Part shown: piece by piece, positions 16,229 through 23,454 of the stretch | Layout of the letters: every line of letters starts with the position of its first letter | Numbering within the stretch: position 1 is the stretch's first letter | From: Ruegeria sp. THAF57 | GTDB lineage: Bacteria; Pseudomonadota; Alphaproteobacteria; Rhodobacterales; Rhodobacteraceae | NCBI RefSeq assembly: GCF_903914075.1 | Contig: NZ_CAIWNQ010000013.1 | Span: 1-64,000, forward strand | Direction of reading: 5' to 3' | DNA: 64,000 bases | Made by a program: the position numbers and the translations under genes | The notes under the pieces: generated by a model | Told to the model about the DNA's origin: nothing | Seen by the model: only the letters and a program-made list of their open reading frames with translations | Database searches by the model: none

Positions 16229-16555
16229 GTGTTCCTCCCGTCTTGGCGGTCGCGGCGGGTTGCCGCAATTCCTGCCCCGCAAAGGAAAGGGGTTTTAAAA
16301 CAGCATCAACGCTGCTTTGTGCCGTTCAGAGGACCGAACCTGTTAACTGTTTCAGCCTGATACAGATTGAGACAGTTTGAGACACAGGGCTGAAATTCAC
16401 GGAAAACCACAGACCGGAAATCTGAATGTCCGATCGGGTGCAACCAAGTGGTGCCGAGCATCTAACGACTCATGCCAAAAATGGATATCGCGCATAAGGA
16501 AGGGTGGAGACACCAGAGCAAGATTGCTCTGAAGAAACCCAATCTAAGGGATTCA
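16229..16555. other. Intergenic region upstream of the dehydrogenase operon
   Basis: No gene is visible in this 327-base stretch. It carries the promoter of the leftward dehydrogenase operon and the end of the TRAP/IclR operon. Its notable content is the repeat array at 16348-16384. A partial -24/-12-like match (GG-N10-GC with TTGC) reads leftward at 16265-16278, but its CAC element is missing, so I do not call a sigma-54 promoter. Confidence 0.6.
16348..16384. promoter_or_regulatory. Four heptamer half-sites in 10-bp register, candidate activator site
   Basis: TGTTTCA, TGATACA, TGAGACA and TGAGACA follow each other at exactly 10-base steps, each separated by three bases. The first two form a 17-base near-perfect palindrome TGTTTCAGCCTGATACA; the next two continue as direct repeats. 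Fis-type activators such as AcoR bind dyads of this size upstream of their promoters, and the array lies 120-156 bases before the E1 alpha start. It is the best candidate site for the nearby AcoR-like protein. Confidence 0.55.
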
Positions 16556-17368
16556 TCAAACGGATTGGTGCGAGGCACTAAGGTCAAGAAAGTTGAGCGA
16601 CTGATGTTCTCCGTCCAGTTCGCGCAGCATCTTCGGACCAACAAATTCCGAAAGTTCGGCATCCGACCGCGCGTTACGCCCCACGACACAGGAAATAGCC
16701 ACCTGTTGCGCGAGATCGCGGGAATACAGCGTAGTAGCGACGGCCTTGATGATCGTGTTGAAGTACCCCTCGGTCGGGGCGAAATGGAAGCCGTGATTAA
16801 AGATATCCTCTGCGGCTTTCGCGCGCAGGGATCGAATTTGGTCTTCGGGTGTTTTGTATTCTTCAACCAGATCGGGCAGAAGGGTTTCGAATTCTGCGTC
16901 TTCCATCGTAGCCATAAAAGCATGACCCGAGGATGAGCCGACCAGCGGCAGCCGGTGGCCCACGTCAAACGTGCGGCCCACGCGCCCTGTCGGGCGCACG
17001 GCGCTGATGATCATCAGCGCGTTGTCTTCGCGCGCCAGCATCAGAACCAACGAATTGGTGTCATCCGCAATTTTCTGAAAGCACTCGCGATTTTGCTGCA
17101 CGAAGGGCATCGCATCATTGGCAACCTGCCCCAGTGCCAGTAGCCCCGGACCCGGGCGGAACTTGTCATTGCGGCTGGCATGGGCCAGAAACCCCAGTTC
17201 CAGCAGGGTAAAGGTCAGACGGGAAATCGTCGATTTGGGGATACCGGTCCTCTCGGACAGTTCCTGATTGCTTAGCCCGTGATCCCCGAACTGGAATGCC
17301 CGCAAGACGCGCATACCCCGTTCCAGTGTGGACGAGTATTTTTGTGGACTACGCTTGCCGGACCCCAA
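16556..17368 (-). CDS. IclR-family transcriptional regulator
   Basis: This 270-residue regulator has an N-terminal winged helix at about residues 14-75 (STLERGMRVLRAF, LSNQELSERTGIPKSTISRLTFTL). An IclR effector domain follows at about 90-250 (GRTFDVGHRLPLVGSSSGHAFMA). It lies 31 bases after the TRAP large-subunit gene and reads as the last gene of the transporter operon. The likely role is control of the divergent transporter and catabolic operons by the imported substrate or its CoA ester; this follows from position only. Confidence 0.88.
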   Translation of the reverse strand: MGSGKRSPQKYSSTLERGMRVLRAFQFGDHGLSNQELSERTGIPKSTISRLTFTLLELGFLAHASRNDKFRPGPGLLALGQVANDAMPFVQQNRECFQKIADDTNSLVLMLAREDNALMIISAVRPTGRVGRTFDVGHRLPLVGSSSGHAFMATMEDAEFETLLPDLVEEYKTPEDQIRSLRAKAAEDIFNHGFHFAPTEGYFNTIIKAVATTLYSRDLAQQVAISCVVGRNARSDAELSEFVGPKMLRELDGEHQSLNFLDLSASHQSV

Positions 17369-17399
17369 TTATCTGCCCTTTTTCATCTGGTACCTGCCC

Positions 17400-18737
17400 T
17401 TACATGGAATAGGGGATCAACAATGACAATATCGGGAACGCAACCAAAAGCACAAGAACCACGATGTCCGAGGCCAGAAATCGCAGGACTCCGGCGAATA
17501 TCCTGTCAACGGTGATGGACTTGTCGATCACCCCGCCAATGACGAACACGTTCAGGCCCACGGGCGGTGTGATCAAACCGATCTCAAGCAGTTTGACAAC
17601 CACGACGCCGAACCAGATCAGATCCAGATTGTAATCCTCGACCAGCGGGATCAGAACTGGAAGGGTCAGAACCAGAATGCCGATCGGGTCCAGAAACATG
17701 CCCAACAACAGATAGATGACGACAACCATTGCCAGCAGTGCCAGTTGCGACAGATCGACAGATGTGGCCAGTTGTACGATGGCCCCTGATATGCCTGTAA
17801 GCGAGACAAAGCCCACGAACATCTTAGCACAGGCCGCCAGCAGAAAGATCGTGCCCGCTTGCGCGCAGGTGCTGAGCATCGAGTCTTTCAGCCCCTGCCA
17901 TGTCAGAGTGCGCTGAACGACCCCGATTGCGATTGCAAAGATCAGGCTGACCGCTGCCGCCTCAGTCGCGGTGAAGACACCGCCATAGATGCCTCCGATG
18001 ATGATGACGAACAGAAACACCGCAGGCCAGGCGCCAATCAGCGCGGCCATGCGTTGCTGGCGCGGAATTTCTTCCTGAAAAACAGGTGCAATTTCGGGAT
18101 TGCGGCGAACCCACAAAGTGACAGCCAAAACATAACCAATCAGCGTCAGGAGGCCCGGGATGATCCCGGCCAAAAAAAGCTGGCTGATCGAAGTTTCTGT
18201 GAAGATGCCATAGATTATGAACAGGACCGAGGGTGGGATCAACGACCCAAGCGTACCACCCGCAGCAACGCTGCCGGTTGCCAGACGCGGGTCATACCCG
18301 GCCTTCAGCATCTCGGGTGAGCAGATGCGCCCCATGGTCGAAGCACAGGCTAGCGACGAGCCGGTGATGGCCGAGAACCCTCCGCATCCGATAATCGACG
18401 CCACCGCCAAACCGCCCGGAAGTCGGGTTAGCCAGACACGCGCGGCATAATATATCTTGGTAGTGATCTGCGCGTGATAGGACACATGCCCCAGCGCGAT
18501 GAACAAGGGCACCATCGACAGGTCAAAACTGTGCAGGATTTCGAAGGCGCCGGAATAGATCAGCGTTCCAGTCGCGTCAAAAGCGCGTTCCGCACGATCC
18601 AGCCCAAAGCGCGCCAGAAACGTAATGAAGGTGGCGACCGTTGCAACCAGCCCCAGAGCAAAGGCAATTGGCACCCGGATCGCAAGCAAGAACAGTGCGG
18701 ATGCAAAGGCACCCAGGCCAATTGTCACGCCTGTCAT
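17400..18737 (-). CDS. TRAP transporter large permease subunit (DctM-type)
   Basis: This 445-residue integral membrane protein of the DctM family has about twelve hydrophobic segments. Hallmarks are SIIGCGGFSAITGSSLACASTMGRI, GTLGSLIPPSVLFIIYGIFTETSI and the C-terminal GLITPPVGLNVFVIGG. It uses the sodium or proton gradient to import an organic acid delivered by the binding protein. The start overlaps the small-subunit stop by four bases. Substrate specificity cannot be read from this subunit. Confidence 0.92.
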   Translation of the reverse strand: MTGVTIGLGAFASALFLLAIRVPIAFALGLVATVATFITFLARFGLDRAERAFDATGTLIYSGAFEILHSFDLSMVPLFIALGHVSYHAQITTKIYYAARVWLTRLPGGLAVASIIGCGGFSAITGSSLACASTMGRICSPEMLKAGYDPRLATGSVAAGGTLGSLIPPSVLFIIYGIFTETSISQLFLAGIIPGLLTLIGYVLAVTLWVRRNPEIAPVFQEEIPRQQRMAALIGAWPAVFLFVIIIGGIYGGVFTATEAAAVSLIFAIAIGVVQRTLTWQGLKDSMLSTCAQAGTIFLLAACAKMFVGFVSLTGISGAIVQLATSVDLSQLALLAMVVVIYLLLGMFLDPIGILVLTLPVLIPLVEDYNLDLIWFGVVVVKLLEIGLITPPVGLNVFVIGGVIDKSITVDRIFAGVLRFLASDIVVLVLLVAFPILSLLIPYSM

Positions 18738-19240
18738 GCTACGGCCTCATTCAGGATTTCATCAAGTTTGTTTGCCCGTATCCGGCGGATATCGCCGAAC
18801 AGCATCGCCCAAAGCCGCACCCAGCACAGGCCCAGACCGGCGACGAAGAAGGCACGGCCCGGCCATTTCGGCAGGTTGAACTCACCTTCAAATATGCTGC
18901 CCCGTTCGATCACCTTGATCAGATCCTGAATGCTGAACCATAGCAAAGGGGTCAGGGCCAGCAGACCAATGAATGTTCCGAACACGAACAGCGATGCTTT
19001 GACTTTACCGGGCAGCCGATTGGTGAATACATCAACCGAGATATGTTGACGCTCTCTGGTTCCGAAGGCCAGTGGCAGCATGATCGCTGCCACCACCAGC
19101 TCTGGTATGATGACCGTGGTATCGGGAAGGGCACTGTTCCACACGAACCGGGCAACGACGTTTCCGAAAATCATGACAGCCATGACAACCAGAATGGCCG
19201 AAGCAACCGTGTAGGCACTGTTTTCCAATCGTGTGAGCAT
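18734..19240 (-). CDS. TRAP transporter small permease subunit (DctQ-type)
   Basis: This 168-residue protein has the four-helix DctQ layout (segments near residues 10-32, 47-65, 83-105 and 127-147). The start at 19240 has GGAGGGG upstream; the reading frame is open to 19330, but that part overlaps the binding-protein gene and looks non-coding. It is the middle gene of binding protein, small permease and large permease. Confidence 0.9.
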   Translation of the reverse strand: MLTRLENSAYTVASAILVVMAVMIFGNVVARFVWNSALPDTTVIIPELVVAAIMLPLAFGTRERQHISVDVFTNRLPGKVKASLFVFGTFIGLLALTPLLWFSIQDLIKVIERGSIFEGEFNLPKWPGRAFFVAGLGLCWVRLWAMLFGDIRRIRANKLDEILNEAVA

Positions 19241-19271
19241 CTCTCCCCTCCTTTTCGCGCGTGGCGCCGAA

Positions 19272-20321
19272 TTACTGACCGCGCGTCCAGGGATAGCCCT
19301 GGCTGTCGCGTTCCTGTTCGTATTTGGCAATCAGGCCCCGGTACTTCTCAAGCAGCGCTTCACCGTCCAACCCGTCGCGATCCGCGCGCGCGACCCATTC
19401 CTGCACGTAAGGTTCGGCCGCGACCTTGAGCTTGTCGAACTCTGCACCGGTGATTTCGGACACGGGAACGTTGTTTTCAGCCATCGTGTCCAGCACCGCT
19501 TGTTCGGCCTTGGCCACGGCTTCGCCAAACACCTCGGGGAATTGCGCACCAAAACTCAGCAATTTTTCCTGATCTTCGGGCGACAGATCGTCAAAGGCCC
19601 ATTTGCTCATGAAAATGCCCTGCGCACCCGGCTGACCCCAGTTCAGGATCGTGTACGAGTTGACCTGCTCATCCCATTTCAATGCCTTGACGATATAGGT
19701 GTAGCCCAGCGTGCAGTCGATCAGCCCGCTGTCCAGACCCTGATACGCCTTGTAGATGCTCAGGCTGACATTGTTTGCACCCAGATCGGTCAGCGCCTTG
19801 CCAAAAGCTCCAAAGGCGCGAATCTTCAGGCCCTCCAGATCCTCGACTTTTTCGACGGTGACATCCTTACAGGCCAGATTGACCGCCGTTGGGGTCAGAG
19901 GCGCAATGAACACAAGGCCCTGATCCGCCAGACGCTCTTGCACCTCGGGCGTAGTGCGCACGAATTCTTCCATCGCGCGCAGTCCTACCCAGGTATCGGC
20001 GTTTCCGATCGGAAGGTCGGCCACCTGGATCGAAACCAGCTCGCTTGGAAAATACGCGCCCAGAATAAATCCAAAGTCCGCAACACCGTTCGAAATTGCG
20101 TTGACCGAATCCTTGGCACCGAACAATGCCCCGCCCCAATGGGGTTCAACGTAGATGTCCAGATGTTCGCTCATCTGCGAAAACAGCCAGTTCTTGGCAA
20201 AGGCCGATGGCCCGCGATCAGGTCCGTTGTCCCCATAGGTAAGCGACGTTTCAGCCCCGGCTGCTTGGGCCAGAAGACCCAGCGACAACGCGACACCAGC
20301 GGCAAAGTTACGAGAGCCCAT
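19272..20321 (-). CDS. TRAP transporter solute-binding protein (DctP-type)
   Basis: This 349-residue periplasmic receptor has a signal peptide at about residues 1-24 (GVALSLGLLAQAAGA). The DctP fold follows, with KVEDLEGLKIRAFGAFGKAL near residue 155. The ATG at 20321 is preferred to the one at 20333, because the latter lies inside the GGAGGAGAAC ribosome site of the former. The ligand is probably a carboxylate that the divergent operon (hydratase, hydrolases, CoA ligase) degrades; aromatic or branched acids are possible. Confidence 0.9.
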   Translation of the reverse strand: MGSRNFAAGVALSLGLLAQAAGAETSLTYGDNGPDRGPSAFAKNWLFSQMSEHLDIYVEPHWGGALFGAKDSVNAISNGVADFGFILGAYFPSELVSIQVADLPIGNADTWVGLRAMEEFVRTTPEVQERLADQGLVFIAPLTPTAVNLACKDVTVEKVEDLEGLKIRAFGAFGKALTDLGANNVSLSIYKAYQGLDSGLIDCTLGYTYIVKALKWDEQVNSYTILNWGQPGAQGIFMSKWAFDDLSPEDQEKLLSFGAQFPEVFGEAVAKAEQAVLDTMAENNVPVSEITGAEFDKLKVAAEPYVQEWVARADRDGLDGEALLEKYRGLIAKYEQERDSQGYPWTRGQ

Positions 20322-20339
20322 GTTCTCCTCCATTTAACA

Positions 20340-20440
20340 TTATGTCCTAGTATGTAGATTTAAAAACCATCTATTGCAATTATTATTTTACTATATAGGA
20401 TAATGTACTATAAATAGCTTCGCTAGAGGAGGGCAGAATC
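20340..20440. promoter_or_regulatory. AT-rich divergent promoter region
   Basis: About 100 bases between the TRAP operon and the catabolic operon are strikingly AT-rich compared with the surrounding genes. They contain a perfect 8-base palindrome CTATATAG (20391-20398). TATGTCCTAGTATGT (20341-20355) and ACTATATAGGATAAT form an imperfect inverted pair about 50 bases apart. This is the expected place for both promoters and for an operator of the IclR protein encoded in the TRAP operon; the site itself is not proven. Confidence 0.45.
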
Positions 20441-20896
20441 ATGGCTGACAGGGAAAAAACGCTTGGCGAAATTGAGCATTGGTTCTTTGACGTGTACCTG
20501 CCGCACTGGGTTTCTATCGGCGCGGATGATGCGCGCGACCCAGCCGAAGTGCTGAATTATTGGACCCCGCCGCTGCATGTTTCGACCACGGCTCTGAATG
20601 ACTGCCTGACCGAAGGGCGACAGGTCATGGACCTTCTGACCAACATGCAGGCACCGCTGAAACAGGCGGGCTATACCCATACCAACGTGCTGGACCGGAA
20701 AATCACCGCCTATAACGGGCATTCGGGGTCAATCGACGTGATCTGGTCGCGATGCGGACCCGGTGACGTGGAAATTCAACGCCGTGCGGCGCATTTCGAA
20801 ATCCATCGTCGCGACGGCAACTGGCACATCGTGGCCTTTGCGGGCGACGCCACCGACAAGGATCGCCTGGACGAAATCTGGGCCACGGCAAGCTGA
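20441..20896 (+). CDS. NTF2/SnoaL-like protein, unknown function
   Basis: This 151-residue protein begins with helical segments (EIEHWFFDVYLPHWVSIG) and ends in beta strands (HFEIHRRDGNWHIVAFAG), as in SnoaL/NTF2-like cone folds. I am unsure of the exact family. GAGGAGGG lies before the ATG. It heads the operon divergent from the TRAP transporter. NTF2-like members include isomerases, hydratases and structural partners, so a direct catabolic role is possible. Confidence 0.65.
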   Translation: MADREKTLGEIEHWFFDVYLPHWVSIGADDARDPAEVLNYWTPPLHVSTTALNDCLTEGRQVMDLLTNMQAPLKQAGYTHTNVLDRKITAYNGHSGSIDVIWSRCGPGDVEIQRRAAHFEIHRRDGNWHIVAFAGDATDKDRLDEIWATAS

Positions 20897-20931
20897 CGCA
20901 CTCGACGCCGATCAATCAAAGGACAAACCTC

Positions 20932-21741
20932 ATGGCAGAAACACTTAGCAGTGGATTTGTGACATCTCATGCGCGCGATGGCGTCGGTATTCTGACGTTG
21001 AATCGCCCACCGCAGAACCGAGTCACTCTCAAGGCATTCGAAGATCTGGTCGCGGGATGCCGCACGCATATTCACAACGGGTGTCGCGCAATCATGTTTC
21101 GCGCTGACGGGCCGGATTTCTGTCTGGGTGGCGATTTCCGAACCTGGAAGGTGCTGGACACCCACGAAAAGCGGCGCGAGCGATTCATGACCTCGAACGC
21201 TCTGCTGAATATGATCGAATCGCTGCCGGTGCCCACGGTAACTTGTGTCCACGGGCGCGCCTATGGTGGCGGGTTCGAACTGGCGCTGCATACCGATCTG
21301 ATCATCGCTGCTGAATCGGCCAGCTTCCGGTTCAGCGAACTGACACTGGGCGTGATGCCGCTGGCCGGGGGCGTGCAGCGCCTGGCCGAAAGGGCGGGGC
21401 GCACGGTGGCCGCACGTATGGTGATGCTCAGCGAAGAGGTTTCGGCCCCTGACGCTCTGGCCATGAACCTGATCACGAAAGTCCTGCCCGACGCCACCCA
21501 TGCCGATGAATGCTTCCGGCTGTGCCGCGAACTGGGGCAGGGTCCAACCCGCGCGCAGGCCATGACCAAAAACCTGCTGGCGGCCTGGTCCACCGGCGGT
21601 GTCCGCCTTGCAGACGAGGTGATGCTGGAACATGTCGCCAACATTTTGGTGACCGAAGACGCCAAACGCGGCATCACTTCGGCGACTGAAGCGTTTGAAA
21701 AAGGGCATGAGCGCCCGCCGGTCGACTGGACCGGAAACTGA
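20932..21741 (+). CDS. Enoyl-CoA hydratase/isomerase family protein
   Basis: This 269-residue crotonase-fold protein has the first oxyanion segment FCLGGDF at about residue 63. GRAYGGGFELALHTDL at about 104-119 and FRFSELTLGVMPLAGGVQRLAE at about 127-148 follow; Glu residues in the last two correspond to the hydratase acid/base region. Pro after MPL and LAGG replace the usual PGFGG, so the active site is slightly unusual. Hydration, isomerisation or C-C cleavage of a CoA ester made by the ligase at 23455 are all possible. Confidence 0.85.
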   Translation: MAETLSSGFVTSHARDGVGILTLNRPPQNRVTLKAFEDLVAGCRTHIHNGCRAIMFRADGPDFCLGGDFRTWKVLDTHEKRRERFMTSNALLNMIESLPVPTVTCVHGRAYGGGFELALHTDLIIAAESASFRFSELTLGVMPLAGGVQRLAERAGRTVAARMVMLSEEVSAPDALAMNLITKVLPDATHADECFRLCRELGQGPTRAQAMTKNLLAAWSTGGVRLADEVMLEHVANILVTEDAKRGITSATEAFEKGHERPPVDWTGN

Positions 21742-21772
21742 GCTGCGCAACCCGCGGGAGGAGGCGAAAACT

Positions 21773-22675
21773 ATGACGATGCAAGAGGTAATGGTGCCAG
21801 TTAGCGATGGCATCGAACTGCACACGTGGGTGTTCCGCCCCCAAGGGTTCGAAGGTCCCCGTCCAGCGATCACCATGGCGCATGGCTTTGGCGGTGTGAA
21901 GTATCGGGGCCTCAGGAACTATGCCGAACGGTTTGCGGCAGCAGGGTTTGTGGTTACGGTGCATGACCATCGTGGTTTCGGGCTAAGCGGCGGCGCGGTC
22001 CGGGGCGACATCGATCCTTGGCAGCAGATCTCCGACTGGCGACGGATAATCACCTATGCCGAAACGTTAGACGGTGTGGATACAGACCGCATCGGGCTCT
22101 GGGGGTCCAGCTATGCGGGCGGACACTCGATCGTGCTGGGGGCAACTGACCGGCGATTGAAGGCTGTTGTGGCGCAGGTGCCGACGATCAGCGGTTTCCG
22201 GCAAGGCCAGCGTCGCGTGCCCGGCGATGCCCGTCCCGCGCTTGAGGATCGGTTCAACGCCGATGAACGCGCGCAATTCCACGGCTCATCCCCGGTCACG
22301 CAACTGATGCTCAGCACCGACCCCAATGTGCCGGCCGCCTACAAATCGCAGGACTCGCAGGAATTCAAAGACGCTTTTCCCCTGCCCGAAGGGGTTCCGG
22401 CGAACGACGTCATCACGTTGCAATCCACCCGCCGTGCAATGATGTACGAGCCGGGCAACTGGATCACCCGGGTCTCACCCACCCCGCTGATGATGGTGGT
22501 CGGCACGCATGACACCGTGACGCCCACCGACATGCAGCTTGCGGCATACGAGCAATTGCTGGAACCCAAACGACTGCAAATCTTCTCGGGCGGTCATTAT
22601 GACGCCTATGCACGCGAGTTGGATGTAACCTGTGGCGCGGCGACCGAATGGTTTGTCCAGCACCTGAAACCCTAA
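21773..22675 (+). CDS. Alpha/beta hydrolase, S15/dienelactone-hydrolase-like (copy 2)
   Basis: This 300-residue paralogue of the hydrolase at 1189 has the same GSSYAGG nucleophile elbow, the same MAHGFGG loop and no gaps in alignment. About 67 of 300 positions differ by my count, mostly between residues 150 and 300. The start at 21773 has GGGAGGAGG upstream. Unlike copy 1 it lies inside an operon, between the hydratase and a second hydrolase, and has no GGT-N11-ACC dyad. It probably acts on the same class of substrate under different control. Confidence 0.87.
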   Translation: MTMQEVMVPVSDGIELHTWVFRPQGFEGPRPAITMAHGFGGVKYRGLRNYAERFAAAGFVVTVHDHRGFGLSGGAVRGDIDPWQQISDWRRIITYAETLDGVDTDRIGLWGSSYAGGHSIVLGATDRRLKAVVAQVPTISGFRQGQRRVPGDARPALEDRFNADERAQFHGSSPVTQLMLSTDPNVPAAYKSQDSQEFKDAFPLPEGVPANDVITLQSTRRAMMYEPGNWITRVSPTPLMMVVGTHDTVTPTDMQLAAYEQLLEPKRLQIFSGGHYDAYARELDVTCGAATEWFVQHLKP

Positions 22676-22685
22676 GGAGGCCCCC

Positions 22686-23417
22686 ATGCCCCAACAGCAA
22701 AAGGGAACACTGGTTCTGATCCACGGGTTCCGCGACGGACCCGCCGCATGGGACCAAGTGATTGAAGGGCTTGATCTTCCGGGATGGCGACCGTTGGCCG
22801 TCGGGTTGGCCCCGTCAGGGGCCGCGACCTCGGCTGAGACATTGGCTGATTACGCCGATCAAATGGTCCGGGCCGTTGGCGAGACCGATGGGCCTGTTGT
22901 ACTGGTTGGGCACAGTATGGGCGCGCAAGTGGCGGAATTGGCTGCGGCCCGACTGGGCGCTGGGGCGCTAGGGCTGGTTCTGGCCACCCCAGCTAACCTG
23001 CGCGGGCACAACTTGCCGCCCGAGATGATGGACAGGTTCCGCGCCTCAACCCAATCCGCCAATCCCGAAGGGCTGGCGCAGGGGCGGCTTGCATTGTCGG
23101 TCAATCTGGACGCCGCCGCGATGGACACACTCGTGACCGCCGCCCGCAACACTCCGGCAGATTTCGCACTCGAACAGTTGTTGGCTTGGACCGGTGGTCA
23201 TCCCGATGGTCAGGTTCCGTCTACCGTTACAATCCCGGCGCTAGTGCTGGCGGCCGAGGGCGATCCGTTTTTCACGGTCGACACGCTGGCAGGGACTGTC
23301 GTGCCCCGGTTTTCCAACGCCCGTTTCGATGTTATCCCAGCAGCCGGACACTGGCCGCATCTGGAAAACCCCGACCGGTTCGCAGCCTGTGTCACCGATT
23401 TCGTGCAGGGGCTTTAA
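22686..23417 (+). CDS. Alpha/beta hydrolase, lipase/MhpC-like fold
   Basis: This 243-residue canonical alpha/beta hydrolase has LVLIHGFRDGPAAWD (oxyanion region) near residue 10 and VLVGHSMGAQVAELAA with the nucleophile Ser near residue 78. An Asp in LAAEGDPFF near 199 and a His in PAAGHWPHLENP near 221 complete the triad. It begins ten bases after the previous hydrolase, with AAGGAGG overlapping that gene's end. It may hydrolyse an ester, lactone or carbon-carbon bond in the same pathway. Confidence 0.86.
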   Translation: MPQQQKGTLVLIHGFRDGPAAWDQVIEGLDLPGWRPLAVGLAPSGAATSAETLADYADQMVRAVGETDGPVVLVGHSMGAQVAELAAARLGAGALGLVLATPANLRGHNLPPEMMDRFRASTQSANPEGLAQGRLALSVNLDAAAMDTLVTAARNTPADFALEQLLAWTGGHPDGQVPSTVTIPALVLAAEGDPFFTVDTLAGTVVPRFSNARFDVIPAAGHWPHLENPDRFAACVTDFVQGL

Positions 23418-23454
23418 CCCCTCTGCCCGTTGATTTGCCCCGGAGGAGAGGCCA

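Noticed and set aside
16265-16278. Possible sigma-54 (-24/-12) promoter before the E1 alpha gene
   Set aside because: GG-N10-GC and TTGC are present but the CAC element is absent, and the adjacent regulator lacks the GAFTGA loop needed for sigma-54 contact. It is kept only as a weak possibility.
20322-20333. Earlier ATG for the TRAP binding protein at 20333
   Set aside because: The first four codons coincide with the GGAGGAGAAC ribosome site of the ATG at 20321, so the latter is the likely start.
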